A stretch of 64,000 nt of DNA, taken from positions 450,625 to 514,624 of the forward strand of contig JAEPQO010000001.1 in the NCBI GenBank assembly GCA_017640505.1. Reading direction: 5' to 3'. The DNA comes from Rhodospirillales bacterium. Lineage in GTDB: Bacteria > Pseudomonadota > Alphaproteobacteria > Rhodospirillales > Casp-alpha2. Shown here piece after piece: positions 16,001 to 24,512 of the stretch. Under the pieces are notes generated by a model. That model was not told where the DNA came from. It was given only the letters and a program-made list of their open reading frames with translations, and made no database searches. Positions within the stretch are counted from its first letter, which is position 1. Every line of letters begins with the position of its first letter. The translations under genes and the position numbers were made by a program.

Positions 16001-17900
16001 CACCTGCATCGGTGTCGGCGACATGTCGGGCGACGTGTTCGGCAACGGCATGCTGCTGTCGAAGCACATCAAGCTGCTGGCAGCGTTCAACCACATGCAC
16101 ATTTTCGTCGACCCGGACCCGGATCCGGCGAAGACATGGAAGGAACGAAAACGCCTGTTTGACATGGGGCGTTCGTCGTGGACGGACTACGACAGCAAAC
16201 TGATTTCAAAGGGCGGCGCGATTTTCGAGCGCAGCGCCAAGTCGCTCAAGCTCAGCCCCGAGATCAAGAAACTGTTCGGCATCGACAAGGACACGGTGAC
16301 GCCGAGCGAACTTCTGAAAACGATCCTCAAACACGACGCCGATCTTCTGTGGTTCGGCGGGATCGGCACCTATATTAAGGCGGGTCACGAAAGTGCCGCC
16401 GATGTCGGCGACCGCGCCAACGATGCGATCCGCGTGAACGGGGCGGAAGTGCGGGCAAAAGTCATCGGCGAAGGCGCCAACCTGGGCGCGACACAACTCG
16501 GCCGGATCGAATTCGCCGGGCATGGCGGGCGGCTCAATACCGACAGCATCGACAATTCCGCGGGGGTCGATTCCTCGGACCACGAGGTCAACATCAAGAT
16601 TCTGCTCGGCCAGGTCATGCAGGGCGGTGGCCTTAACGAGACCCAGCGTAACAAGCTGCTGGCCAGCATGACCGACGAGGTTGCCTCGCTGGTGCTTCGT
16701 CACAACTACGACCAAAGCCAGGCGATCACGCTGATCCAGGCGCAGGGCATCAATGTGCTCGACAATCAGCACCGGTTGATGAAGACGCTGGAACGCGCCG
16801 ACCGTCTGAACCGCGCCGTGGAATTTTTGCCCGACGACGAAGTGATGGCGGAACGTGCGGCGCAGCGGCATGGATTGTTCCGCCCGGAAATTGCGGTGCT
16901 GCTGTCGTACGCGAAACTTTGGACATACGACGAATTGCTCGCCTCCGACGTGCCGGACGACACGTATCTGTTCGACGACTTGGTGCGGTACTTCCCGACG
17001 CCGCTGCGCGAAAAATACCGCGGCGAGGTGGCCAAGCACCGGCTGCGCCGGGAAATTGTCGCAACGCGTCTGACCAACAACATGATCAACCGTATGGGCG
17101 GCAGCTTCGTGAACGAGATCCGGGAAAAGACGGGCCTTGGCGTGCCGGAAATCTCGCGCGCCTGGTTCATTGCCCAGGAAATCTTCGAGATGCCGAAACT
17201 GTGGGCCGAGATCGAGGCACTCGACAACAAGGTACCGGCGGCGACCCAGACGTCGATGATGATCGATACGCATCACCTGCTGGAATGGGTGACGCTATGG
17301 TTCCTGCGCCACGGCGAGAAGGGCCTCGACATCGGCAGCAACTGTTCGGCATTTGCCGACGGCATGCGCAAGCTTGCGCATAATCTGACGTCGACATTGC
17401 CGAAGCACTACGTGAGCGACGTCAAGGTGCGGGCGACGCCTTATATCGAACACGGCGTGCCGGAAACCCTTGCGCTCCGCGTTGCCAATCTCGTGAACCT
17501 TTATTCCGGCTGCGACATCGTCAAGTTGGCGATCAAGCGGAAGGCTGACGTGCTGACCGTCGCCAAGAGTTACTTCGCCATCGGGACCCGATTCCGGATG
17601 GGCCGCCTGCGGGCCGCGGCCGAAGGATTGGATTCAGAAAGCCACTGGCAACAGCTGGCGATCGCCGCATTGGTCGAGGAAATCTATTCGCATCAGTTGC
17701 ACTTGACCGAAGCCGTCCTCGACAGTGCGAAGAAGGGCATGTCGCCGCACCATGCGGTGGACGCCTGGATTGGCGCCAACCCGATGCTGGTGGAGCCGAC
17801 GGAACAGATGTTGGGCGAGCTCTGGAACGTTGAGGTCAACGACCTGTCGATGATCGCCGTCGCCAGCCGCCAGATCCGAACCATGGTGGACGGTGCATAG
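13059..17900 (+). CDS. NAD-specific glutamate dehydrogenase, large bacterial type
   Basis: At 1613 residues it has the length of the 180-kDa bacterial NAD-GDH (about 1600). It converts glutamate to 2-oxoglutarate and ammonia, mainly for catabolism. The long N-terminal regulatory region includes the ACT-like segment starting near PFLVDSVSAELTRRELPIHL. The catalytic core is near residues 810-1060: GGLRWSDRPEDFRTEILGL, PVGSKGGFVCKQ and GVGDMSGDVFGNGMLLS. ATG 13059 follows GGGGAAGGGAGC. It joins the amtB-glnK genes in nitrogen metabolism but has its own promoter region. The MFS transporter gene overlaps its 3' end. Confidence 0.95.
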   Translation: MPKTEQAGGALVTTALNAAQKSDKGKKGKQLRAFIAEYYAHVPAEDLEDLSGPALVAIARAHLETGKTRKGRTANIRVYNPDPKKDGWSTNHSVIEIVTDDMPFLVDSVSAELTRRELPIHLVIHPICKVRRTKAGQISDILERGHMDVDARAESFMHFQIAQQPEKSLRDIAATMKTVLQDVRAAVEDWRPMRERMESVIEELATEPRGIQAEESAEVRELLRWLHDNHFTFLGFREYKISGSGKKTRVNVDHDSGLGVLRDPNVAVFEAFQAKSAISAEIAEFLSKPDLLSVTKTNQRSVVHRSVHMDAIGIKKIDRNGKVVGHRLFVGLFTSVAYNLSPRNIPLLRRRLQNIVDKAGYTRDSHDGKALLNILETYPRDELFQISEDHLLKVATGILHLQERQRVALFVREDVFKRYLSCMVFVPRDRYDTELRQKIQEILARAFGGEPAAFFTQLGDSPLARVHLIIKMMGRKVPKYDTKALEAEIAEASRSWSDQMLEALIPCKGEARAHELHARFKNAFGPAYQTRYSTGEVLFDLDLIERIAVEGGIGFHLFRPDGAEKNTVRFKLYNPGSEIPLSDVLPVFEHMGFKVIDEGGPHDVRLPDAEFSRLVIHDFGLEQRSGGSIDVDTIRDNFEDAFSRVWHGHAESDGFNALVVGAGLSWRDIVVLRAYCKYLRQVGIPYSQAYMEQTIGRHSDFARILLDMFYTVFDPKPGKKKTNPDRLRKTYLEKLEAVASADEDRILRRFLNLFDSTLRTNFFQSADDGGHKSYVSFKINSGNVEEMPLPRPFREIWVYSPRVEGVHLRFGYVARGGLRWSDRPEDFRTEILGLVKAQQVKNAVIVPVGSKGGFVCKQPTPPGDRDAFLDEGIACYKIFLSGLLDITDNIAGPRVVQRKEVVRRDGDDPYLVVAADKGTATFSDIANGVSIDYGHWLGDAFASGGSQGYDHKKMGITARGAWESVKRHFREIGVDTQTEDFTCIGVGDMSGDVFGNGMLLSKHIKLLAAFNHMHIFVDPDPDPAKTWKERKRLFDMGRSSWTDYDSKLISKGGAIFERSAKSLKLSPEIKKLFGIDKDTVTPSELLKTILKHDADLLWFGGIGTYIKAGHESAADVGDRANDAIRVNGAEVRAKVIGEGANLGATQLGRIEFAGHGGRLNTDSIDNSAGVDSSDHEVNIKILLGQVMQGGGLNETQRNKLLASMTDEVASLVLRHNYDQSQAITLIQAQGINVLDNQHRLMKTLERADRLNRAVEFLPDDEVMAERAAQRHGLFRPEIAVLLSYAKLWTYDELLASDVPDDTYLFDDLVRYFPTPLREKYRGEVAKHRLRREIVATRLTNNMINRMGGSFVNEIREKTGLGVPEISRAWFIAQEIFEMPKLWAEIEALDNKVPAATQTSMMIDTHHLLEWVTLWFLRHGEKGLDIGSNCSAFADGMRKLAHNLTSTLPKHYVSDVKVRATPYIEHGVPETLALRVANLVNLYSGCDIVKLAIKRKADVLTVAKSYFAIGTRFRMGRLRAAAEGLDSESHWQQLAIAALVEEIYSHQLHLTEAVLDSAKKGMSPHHAVDAWIGANPMLVEPTEQMLGELWNVEVNDLSMIAVASRQIRTMVDGA

Positions 17901-19161
17901 CTCGAAGCCGTCATCACGTCTGGGGATTGCCGCCTGGTGTATGTACGACTGGGCCAATTCCGCCGTGCCTACGGTCATCATCACGTTCGTGTTCGCGGCC
18001 TATTTCACAAAGGGCGTGGCACCCGATGAAGTGACCGGTACGGCGCTCTGGGGACAGGCCATTGGCTGGTCCGCGTTGTTCGTTGCGATCATCAGTCCCA
18101 TTGCCGGCGCCATCACCGATCATACCGGGCCACGCAAACCGTGGTTGTTTTTCTGTACGGTGGCGGGTGCGCTTGCGGTGGGGGCGCTCTGGACCGTTAC
18201 GCCTGACGAGCACATGATGATCTGGGGACTGGTGCTTGTGGCCGCCACCAACGCGGCGTTCGAAACCGGAATGGTGTTTTACAACGCGATGTTGCCGCGC
18301 CTCGTTCCGGACAGCCATATCGGCCGCGTCTCGGGCTGGGGATGGGCGACCGGTTATGCAGGGGGCATTGTGTGCCTTGCGCTGGTGCTGGTTCTGTTTG
18401 TGCAGACCGAGACGCCGCTGTTCGGTCTCGACAAGGAACAGGCCGAGCACCTTAGGGTGACCGGTCCGTTTGTTGCCGTCTGGCTCGCGATCTTTTCGAT
18501 CCCGCTGTTCCTGTTCAGCCCGGACAAACCGTCAACGGGCGTCAGCACCGCCGAAGCCGTGCGCCGGGGATTTCGGGAACTCTTCGATACGTTCCGGCGC
18601 GCCCGCGCGCATGCCACCGTGTTCCGTTATCTGATCGCGCGGATGATCTATACCGACGGCCTGAATACGCTGTTCACGTTCGGCGGAATCTACGCCGCGG
18701 GGACGTTCGGCATGGAATTCGCCGACCTGATTATTTTCGGAATCGGCATCAATGTGACGGCGGGCCTGGGCGCGTTCTGTTTTGCGTGGCTGGATGACAG
18801 ATGGGGGCCGATCCGCGTCATCTTCGTTTCGCTCGGCGCGTTGATCGTCCTCAGCACGGCGATTCTTCTCGTCGAAGACATCGTGCATTTCTGGATTATC
18901 GGGCTGGCGCTGGGCGTCTTCATCGGGCCGGTGCAGTCCGCCAGCCGCTCGCTGATGGCGCACCTGGCACCGGCCGAGCTCAGGACCGAGATGTTCGGCC
19001 TGTACGCACTTTCCGGCAAGGCGACGGCCTTCCTGGGGCCGATGCTGGTAGGCGCATTGACCGCAGCGTTCGACAGCCAGCGCGTCGGGATGGCGGGGAT
19101 TCTGGTATTTCTGATCGTCGGCAGCCTGCTCTTGCGTGGCGTTCGCTATCAGCCCAAATAA
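17893..19161 (+). CDS. MFS transporter, UMF1/Atg22-like family
   Basis: The 422-residue inner-membrane protein has about 12 hydrophobic segments. It starts with GTG 17893, overlapping the glutamate dehydrogenase stop by 8 nt. This start supplies the residues before the family signature AAWCMYDWANSAVPTVII; the next ATG would remove half of it. Other landmarks are AITDHTGPRKPWLFF and GRVSGWGWATGYAGG. Homologues (UMF1, Atg22) are thought to export amino acids or small metabolites. Overlap with glutamate dehydrogenase makes an amino-acid-related substrate attractive, but this is inference. Confidence 0.88.
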   Translation: MHSSKPSSRLGIAAWCMYDWANSAVPTVIITFVFAAYFTKGVAPDEVTGTALWGQAIGWSALFVAIISPIAGAITDHTGPRKPWLFFCTVAGALAVGALWTVTPDEHMMIWGLVLVAATNAAFETGMVFYNAMLPRLVPDSHIGRVSGWGWATGYAGGIVCLALVLVLFVQTETPLFGLDKEQAEHLRVTGPFVAVWLAIFSIPLFLFSPDKPSTGVSTAEAVRRGFRELFDTFRRARAHATVFRYLIARMIYTDGLNTLFTFGGIYAAGTFGMEFADLIIFGIGINVTAGLGAFCFAWLDDRWGPIRVIFVSLGALIVLSTAILLVEDIVHFWIIGLALGVFIGPVQSASRSLMAHLAPAELRTEMFGLYALSGKATAFLGPMLVGALTAAFDSQRVGMAGILVFLIVGSLLLRGVRYQPK

Positions 19162-19221
19162 TAGCAGGCGCCAGCGTGTCCGCCCAGTTGCCTGCCGGGT
19201 GTAAACGGGATATAGGAAGCC

Positions 19222-19842
19222 ATGACTTTCCCCGACGATAAATTCTCCGGTATCGGCGCTTTCATCGATGCCTACGCCGAACAGGTGGCAAAGGGTTTCG
19301 CCTCGATCGACCGAGATCTTTTGGCGAAGGCCGGTGATATTCTGGACAAGACCTATGCCGATGGCGGCGTGGTCTACGTGTGCGGTAACGGTGGCTCGGC
19401 GGCAATTTCGAATCACTTCCACTGCGACCATCTGAAGGGCGTGCAGACCGACACCACGCTGAAACCGCGTGTCGTGTCGCTGTCATCGACAGTGGAGACG
19501 CTGACCGCGATCGCCAATGACATTTCTTATGATGAGGTGTTCGTGTACCAGCTACGCACGATGGCGAACGCCGGCGATACGCTGGTGACGGTATCGTCGT
19601 CGGGCGACAGCGAAAACGTCGTGCGTGCCGCCGAGTGGGCGACCGACAACGGCGTTTCGGTGATCTCGTTTACGGGATTTTCGGGGGGGAGGAGCGCCGG
19701 GCTCGCAGACGTGAACCTGCACGTCGATGGCGACAACTACGGCGTTGTGGAGGACGTGCACCAGTCGATCATGCACGTGCTCGCTCAGTACCTGCGCATG
19801 AAGCGCATGGATGCGGGACTTATTTCCGAACGGAAATTCTGA
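19222..19842 (+). CDS. SIS-domain sugar-phosphate isomerase, GmhA-like
   Basis: The 206-residue protein has one SIS fold: VYVCGNGGSAAISNHFHCDHLKG, then TAIANDISYDEVFVYQL, VTVSSSGDSENVVRAAEWA, and YGVVEDVHQSIMHVLAQYL. GmhA makes D-glycero-D-manno-heptose 7-phosphate from sedoheptulose 7-phosphate for LPS core heptose. The conserved GNGGSA and SSSGDSxN phosphate-binding loops are there. It sits at the edge of the polysaccharide locus, transcribed toward it, with 60 bp after the MFS gene. Other heptose genes are absent, so a different sugar phosphate substrate is possible. Confidence 0.82.
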   Translation: MTFPDDKFSGIGAFIDAYAEQVAKGFASIDRDLLAKAGDILDKTYADGGVVYVCGNGGSAAISNHFHCDHLKGVQTDTTLKPRVVSLSSTVETLTAIANDISYDEVFVYQLRTMANAGDTLVTVSSSGDSENVVRAAEWATDNGVSVISFTGFSGGRSAGLADVNLHVDGDNYGVVEDVHQSIMHVLAQYLRMKRMDAGLISERKF

Positions 19843-19857
19843 GGCGGCAGCTCCGGT

Positions 19858-20592
19858 TTATTTGCGGGTCTTCATCGTTTCCGGTCCGCGGCCGAGCCAT
19901 GTGGTCGCGAACGTGAAGAAGTACCAGCGCAGATAGGGCTTGATCCAGGGCAGGATCTGGAACCGGCTTTCCCCTTCGCGGCGTTCATACCACTTTGCGG
20001 GAATCTCATCCTGGCGCAGGCCGAGACGGTGCGCCTTGGCGACGAGCTCGATTGCATAGGTGAACCCTTCGGTCGATTCCAATTCGACGGTATCCAGCAG
20101 TTCTCGCGTGAACAGTTTGAATCCGTTTGTCGCATCGCGGATCGGCGCACGCCCGAATACGTACATCGATAGGTTTGCCGTCACGGTCAGCATCTTCTTG
20201 TACCAGACGCAGCCGTTCATGCAGCCGCCTGGCAGGAAGCGGCTGCCTGCGACAATCGATGCGCCGCCCTTTGCCCGGTCGACCATCCTGTCGATAATGT
20301 CGGCATTGAAATCGTCGTCCGCCATGTGTGCCAGCACGAACGGCGCCGTCGACTGACGCAGCCCCGTCACGACCGCCATGTTCGGTCCGCGGCCGGTGTT
20401 CTTTACAGGGATGATCTCGACGTGATCCTTGTGCTCGTACTTTTCTATCGCCGTCAACGTGTCGTCTTCGTCGAAGTCATAGCAGATCATCACGCGGTAA
20501 GGTGTCTCCACGTGCCGACGGACGTCTTCCAACAGGGAAACGATGTTTTTTCCCTCATTGTAGACGGGAACGACGATTTCAAGCTCAATCAT
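19858..20592 (-). CDS. Glycosyltransferase family 2 (polyprenyl-phosphate sugar synthase-like)
   Basis: The 244-residue GT-A protein starts MIELEIVVPVYNEGKNI. The nucleotide and metal region reads ICYDFDEDDT and later HMADDDFNAD. The C-terminal part has YERREGESRF, typical of DPM1-like enzymes that transfer a sugar to dolichyl or polyprenyl phosphate. No C-terminal membrane anchors are seen. The likely partner is one of the GT39-like membrane proteins in this locus, which use polyprenyl-phosphate sugars. It is the last gene of the minus-strand run and converges on the SIS gene. Confidence 0.85.
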   Translation of the reverse strand: MIELEIVVPVYNEGKNIVSLLEDVRRHVETPYRVMICYDFDEDDTLTAIEKYEHKDHVEIIPVKNTGRGPNMAVVTGLRQSTAPFVLAHMADDDFNADIIDRMVDRAKGGASIVAGSRFLPGGCMNGCVWYKKMLTVTANLSMYVFGRAPIRDATNGFKLFTRELLDTVELESTEGFTYAIELVAKAHRLGLRQDEIPAKWYERREGESRFQILPWIKPYLRWYFFTFATTWLGRGPETMKTRK

Positions 20593-20608
20593 AGGACCGC
20601 TGCCGTTA

Positions 20609-21856
20609 CTAAGGACGAATGACCGGTGTCGGAACCGGTACGATGAACTTTCCGCCGTCCTTTATGAACGGAGATTTATCGAGAAAGAAGTCGAGGTAAT
20701 TCCACGCCAGCAGAAGCGCGTGCGTATACCCGCCGGCCAGGAACTCGTCGTCGGACACAATAGGGATGTGTGTGCCCGGTGTGACCTTGCCGATCTTGAG
20801 ATCGTTGTTCTCGGCAACGACGTCAATCAGCGACGTATCGGCCTGGATGAAATTCAGTAGCGTGTTTCCTTTTGCCGGCGCACCGTAGGCAGCGATTTTT
20901 GCACCGTTGGTCTTGAGCCCACGCATCAGCTCGACCAATGCGTCACCGGTTTCGCGGACACGTTCGGCAAATCGTTCATAAGCATCGATTTGCCCGACGC
21001 CCCATGCTTCTTCTGCGGCCTGCATGTCGGATATGCTTTGGTGTGTCTCATAGCCGGCCTCGGCGCGGCAGACGAACAGCCTGAGCGCAGGCCCCGACGC
21101 CCCGACTTCGGCGCGCTCGACCCGAAAGGCCCGGAGACCGACATCGGCGAATAGATGCTCCAGCGGCGCCAGGCTTAAATACGAAAGGTGCTCATGATAG
21201 ATCGTATCGAAGTATAATTCCTCGATCATGTCGACGAGATAAGGAAACTCGATGACGAACACGCCATCGTCGTCCAGCACGTTTCGCACGCCGGCGGCGA
21301 ATCCGGCGATGTCGTCCACATGGGCAAAGACGTTCGTTGCCGTCACGATTTTTGCCGGGCCGTGCGATGCCGCAATGTCGCGCCCGCACTGTTCGTTGAA
21401 GAACCGTTCGACAATTTCGAACCCGCGTTCGCGTGCATACTGCCCCGCGCTCGACGGTTCGACGCCAAGCGTCCGGTACGTGCTTTTCGGATAGCAATTG
21501 AGCGTAATGCCGTCGTTGCACCCGACATCGATCACAAGGCTGTCCGGGGGCGGCTGCAAAAGCGCGATGATGCTGTCGATCATGCCCTGATAGTGATTGC
21601 ATAGCGCGCGTGACGTCGACGACAGGTAGACATAATCGTCGAAGATGTCCTCGGCGGCAACCACGTCAAGCAGCTGTGACAGCCCGCAGGTTGCGCAATG
21701 ATAGACGTCGAGCGGGAAGCGTTGTTCTGCTGCCGTTTCGCTCGCGGCAATGAACGCGTTAGATGGCGGCTGTTCGCCGAGGGAAAGATACCGGACAAGG
21801 TCGCTGCCGCCGCAGATTCGGCAGGTTTCCCGTTTAATGGCGTGGTAATTCGACAT
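20609..21856 (-). CDS. Sugar C-methyltransferase, NovU/TylCIII family
   Basis: The 415-residue enzyme carries the N-terminal zinc-site domain (CRICGG at residues 12-17, then YHCATCGLS), followed by a SAM-binding domain with VIDVGCNDGI. A conserved YHEHLSYLS catalytic segment and the C-terminal NAD-fold-like domain with GAPAKGNTLLN complete the family. These enzymes add a methyl group to carbon 3 or 5 of NDP-4-keto-6-deoxy sugars. Suitable 4-keto sugars would come from the rfbFG or rmlB dehydratases in this locus, so a branched methyl sugar is expected in the polymer. Start at ATG 21856. Confidence 0.9.
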   Translation of the reverse strand: MSNYHAIKRETCRICGGSDLVRYLSLGEQPPSNAFIAASETAAEQRFPLDVYHCATCGLSQLLDVVAAEDIFDDYVYLSSTSRALCNHYQGMIDSIIALLQPPPDSLVIDVGCNDGITLNCYPKSTYRTLGVEPSSAGQYARERGFEIVERFFNEQCGRDIAASHGPAKIVTATNVFAHVDDIAGFAAGVRNVLDDDGVFVIEFPYLVDMIEELYFDTIYHEHLSYLSLAPLEHLFADVGLRAFRVERAEVGASGPALRLFVCRAEAGYETHQSISDMQAAEEAWGVGQIDAYERFAERVRETGDALVELMRGLKTNGAKIAAYGAPAKGNTLLNFIQADTSLIDVVAENNDLKIGKVTPGTHIPIVSDDEFLAGGYTHALLLAWNYLDFFLDKSPFIKDGGKFIVPVPTPVIRP

Positions 21857-21937
21857 GTTGATTAAGTCTGCTTTATTGGCTGCATTCGGAATCCCGCCGC
21901 ATTTGAGGCAGGAATACCCCGAAACTCAAGCCCGAAC

Positions 21938-23455
21938 TCATTGATCGGTCCGGGACCATATGTGCAGATCGCCGCACGTCGTTGCCGTGAGCTGGTAGCG
22001 ATCGAGGCCGGAACCGTCGTAACCGCGTTCGCGGCTGTTTGTGGAAAGCGCGAGCGTTGCGAACTCACCGGCGTCGATACGCCCGCCAACCCCGCCCTTC
22101 TCGTGCGGAACGCCATGGGTGCGTGCCCGGTGGTAGAGGAAGGAAAGAACGAAATGCTCGGCGTTATCGACCATCCAGGGCAGCGCGAGATATGTGCTTT
22201 CCACGAAGACCGGTTTGCTTTGTTGGTTGATGCACTGTGCCGTCTCGACCCATGCCGGGTGGGTTTTTCGCGTTGCATCGAGCACGCCGGTGACGCCGGT
22301 GACGACGAGCAGGCACAGTACGGCATGAGCAGCTGCGGCACCGACCCATGTCCGGTCAAGTACGTGACGCAGGGACTGTCCATCGGCAAGGCACGTGGCG
22401 CCGCAGACCAGCACGCCTGCGGCGAACATATTTGGTGCCAGGGTATAGTTCTCCGCACTGCCATCCTGCAGCGTAAGCAAGAACATGACGCCCGCCGAGG
22501 CGGCATAGCCGGCGGTGAAAAAGCGGCAGATCCAATGGGTCAGAAATCGGCGACGGAATTCCCTATACCGTATCAACGAGAGCAGTACGATCAGCAGCGG
22601 CAGGTAGATCGGCAGCGTCTTGACGATTGCGTTGGCCCAAACCTTGAGGCCGTGCAAAAGGGAATATTTAAGCTCGATTTGCGAAAAGAAGAGACTTTGG
22701 CGATACAGATCGTCGCCAACAGAGATCACGGTGAAGCACAGCCCAAGGTATACGGTACAGTACAGGAACAGCGCTCGCCATTCACGCTCGAACAAAAGGA
22801 ACAGACCAACGCCGCAAACGGCGCTGATGGCAGACTGCTTGAATGTCCAGCCGACAAATAAGGCAACTGCCGCGAACACGACTGCCAAGTGCTTGTTGCG
22901 TCCATAGGTTCTGACGAGAAGAAAAACGCCGAGGACTTCAAAGGTGAATGCCCATATGTCGGGGCGTACAGTAAATGCCCAAAACCCCGTGAGCGGCCCG
23001 ACGAACAGCAGCGCCGCAGCGAGCGCGGCGATCAGCGCATTCTGCCATGTCGAGGGCGCTGAAATCCGACGCGACACGGCAAGGAACAGGAACGTGGCTA
23101 TCATCCACCCCGTGAAGGTGCCGAATAAGGTAAATATTCGGGCAACGGATGGAAGCCACGCATCGGCTAATGCGAGATGATAAAGCCAGAAACTCGACCA
23201 CGTACCATACGCGGAATAAAAAAGAGCATTGAAAAACGACATCGAATAGGGGCTTCGAGTCGGATCGCTATAAACGTCTAGCCCGTTGGCGAATTTCCAA
23301 ATCGCGAAAAGTGACGACTGCTCGTCGCCGCTGGTAATAAATTGCAGCGGTTCGCTGAGAGAAAATCCGTAATACAGACGGATTCCCATCAGCAACAGCA
23401 TCGCAAACAGCGATGCCCAGAATGCGAACATGTAAACGCGTTGGAAAACCATCAT
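21938..23455 (-). CDS. Polytopic membrane protein, possible GT-C glycosyltransferase
   Basis: The 505-residue protein has roughly 10-12 hydrophobic segments, beginning FAFWASLFAMLLLMGIRL. A first periplasmic loop contains ITSGDEQSSLFAIWKF, in the place where GT-C enzymes have their acidic catalytic residue. There is a C-terminal soluble tail. It would use a polyprenyl-phosphate sugar to decorate a lipid-linked glycan, but no family signature is decisive. Base composition is visibly less GC-rich than in neighbours, particularly from about 22600 to 23450, suggesting separate acquisition. Gaps of about 80 bp flank it on both sides. Confidence 0.6.
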   Translation of the reverse strand: MMVFQRVYMFAFWASLFAMLLLMGIRLYYGFSLSEPLQFITSGDEQSSLFAIWKFANGLDVYSDPTRSPYSMSFFNALFYSAYGTWSSFWLYHLALADAWLPSVARIFTLFGTFTGWMIATFLFLAVSRRISAPSTWQNALIAALAAALLFVGPLTGFWAFTVRPDIWAFTFEVLGVFLLVRTYGRNKHLAVVFAAVALFVGWTFKQSAISAVCGVGLFLLFEREWRALFLYCTVYLGLCFTVISVGDDLYRQSLFFSQIELKYSLLHGLKVWANAIVKTLPIYLPLLIVLLSLIRYREFRRRFLTHWICRFFTAGYAASAGVMFLLTLQDGSAENYTLAPNMFAAGVLVCGATCLADGQSLRHVLDRTWVGAAAAHAVLCLLVVTGVTGVLDATRKTHPAWVETAQCINQQSKPVFVESTYLALPWMVDNAEHFVLSFLYHRARTHGVPHEKGGVGGRIDAGEFATLALSTNSRERGYDGSGLDRYQLTATTCGDLHIWSRTDQ

Positions 23456-23534
23456 CGTTTGGTAGGGAGTGAGCCTAAATCGAAATGCGGCGCGATTTCA
23501 TAAGATTGCCGGCACCGTGTGGGCGGCGGCGTAT

Positions 23535-24512
23535 TCACTTCGGTGCCTGGTCGGCGTGCGCAGTGTACCAGTCGGCAAGAACCGGGAAACCATCTGACAG
23601 CATGAATTTTGGCTCGTAGCCGATAGCCGTGATTTTTGAAATATCTGGACAACGCCTGGGCGTGCCGCCTTTTTGCAAGGGTTGCGGTACAAGTTCCAGC
23701 GTGCGCCCGAAATAGGCGCCGACCATATGCGCGACGTCGCGGATGGTGATCTCTTCCGGTGTGCCGATATGATAGATCTCGCCTGAGGCGCCTTTCTCGG
23801 ACATCAGGATCACACCGTCGATAAAGTCGTCGATGTAGTTGAAGGCACGGGTCTCAAGGCCCTCGCCCTGGATCGGAAACGGCAATGGATCTGCGTCGGA
23901 GGCTTCACATAGTTCTTTCATGCGCAGGACGAACTGCGGCAGCACATGTTCCCAGCCCATGTCCGGGCCATACACGTTGTGCGGCCGGAAAATCTGCACT
24001 TTCTCCATGAACCGCGTTGCCATGTGCAGTGCCATCATCTCACCGATGATCTTGCCGGAGCCGTACGAGTAGCGCGGGTTCGTTGGGTCGGGGACGACCA
24101 TCTGGACGTCTTCCGGCGTCGGTACGACGGCGGGCGTCTGATAAACCTCGGACGTCGATGCATAGATCAGTTCGGCGACATCGTGTGTCCGGCACCCGTC
24201 AATCACGTTTGCCATGCCTTTCACGCCGACATCCAGCACGAGGTCCGGTTTCTCGTAAAAAAATTCGGTACCGTTGACGTAGGCGAGATGCCAGACGGCA
24301 TCCTGTCCAGCGAGGGCATCGGCGACGGCGTCGGCATCACGGATATCGCCATGCACAAACTCGATATCATCTCTGATATCGTCCAGCCGCGTCGCACGGC
24401 CACGGGAATCGTTATCGAATACCCGTACGTCATGCCCGTCATTGACGAGCCGGCGAACAAGTGCTGACCCGATGAAGCCAGTACCGCCTGTGACAAGGAC
24501 ATTTTGGCTCAT
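23535..24512 (-). CDS. NAD-dependent sugar epimerase/dehydratase (extended SDR)
   Basis: The 325-residue protein has the Rossmann motif VTGGTGFIGSALVRRL, the serine-rich STSEVYQTP segment and YGSGK, which is the YxxxK catalytic pair. It is of the NDP-sugar epimerase/4,6-dehydratase class. Its ATG overlaps the stop of the upstream UDP-sugar dehydrogenase by 4 nt (ATGA), so they are one operon. Together with that enzyme and the DegT aminotransferase it may form a uronic acid or amino sugar branch, exact product unknown. Confidence 0.88.
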   Translation of the reverse strand: MSQNVLVTGGTGFIGSALVRRLVNDGHDVRVFDNDSRGRATRLDDIRDDIEFVHGDIRDADAVADALAGQDAVWHLAYVNGTEFFYEKPDLVLDVGVKGMANVIDGCRTHDVAELIYASTSEVYQTPAVVPTPEDVQMVVPDPTNPRYSYGSGKIIGEMMALHMATRFMEKVQIFRPHNVYGPDMGWEHVLPQFVLRMKELCEASDADPLPFPIQGEGLETRAFNYIDDFIDGVILMSEKGASGEIYHIGTPEEITIRDVAHMVGAYFGRTLELVPQPLQKGGTPRRCPDISKITAIGYEPKFMLSDGFPVLADWYTAHADQAPK

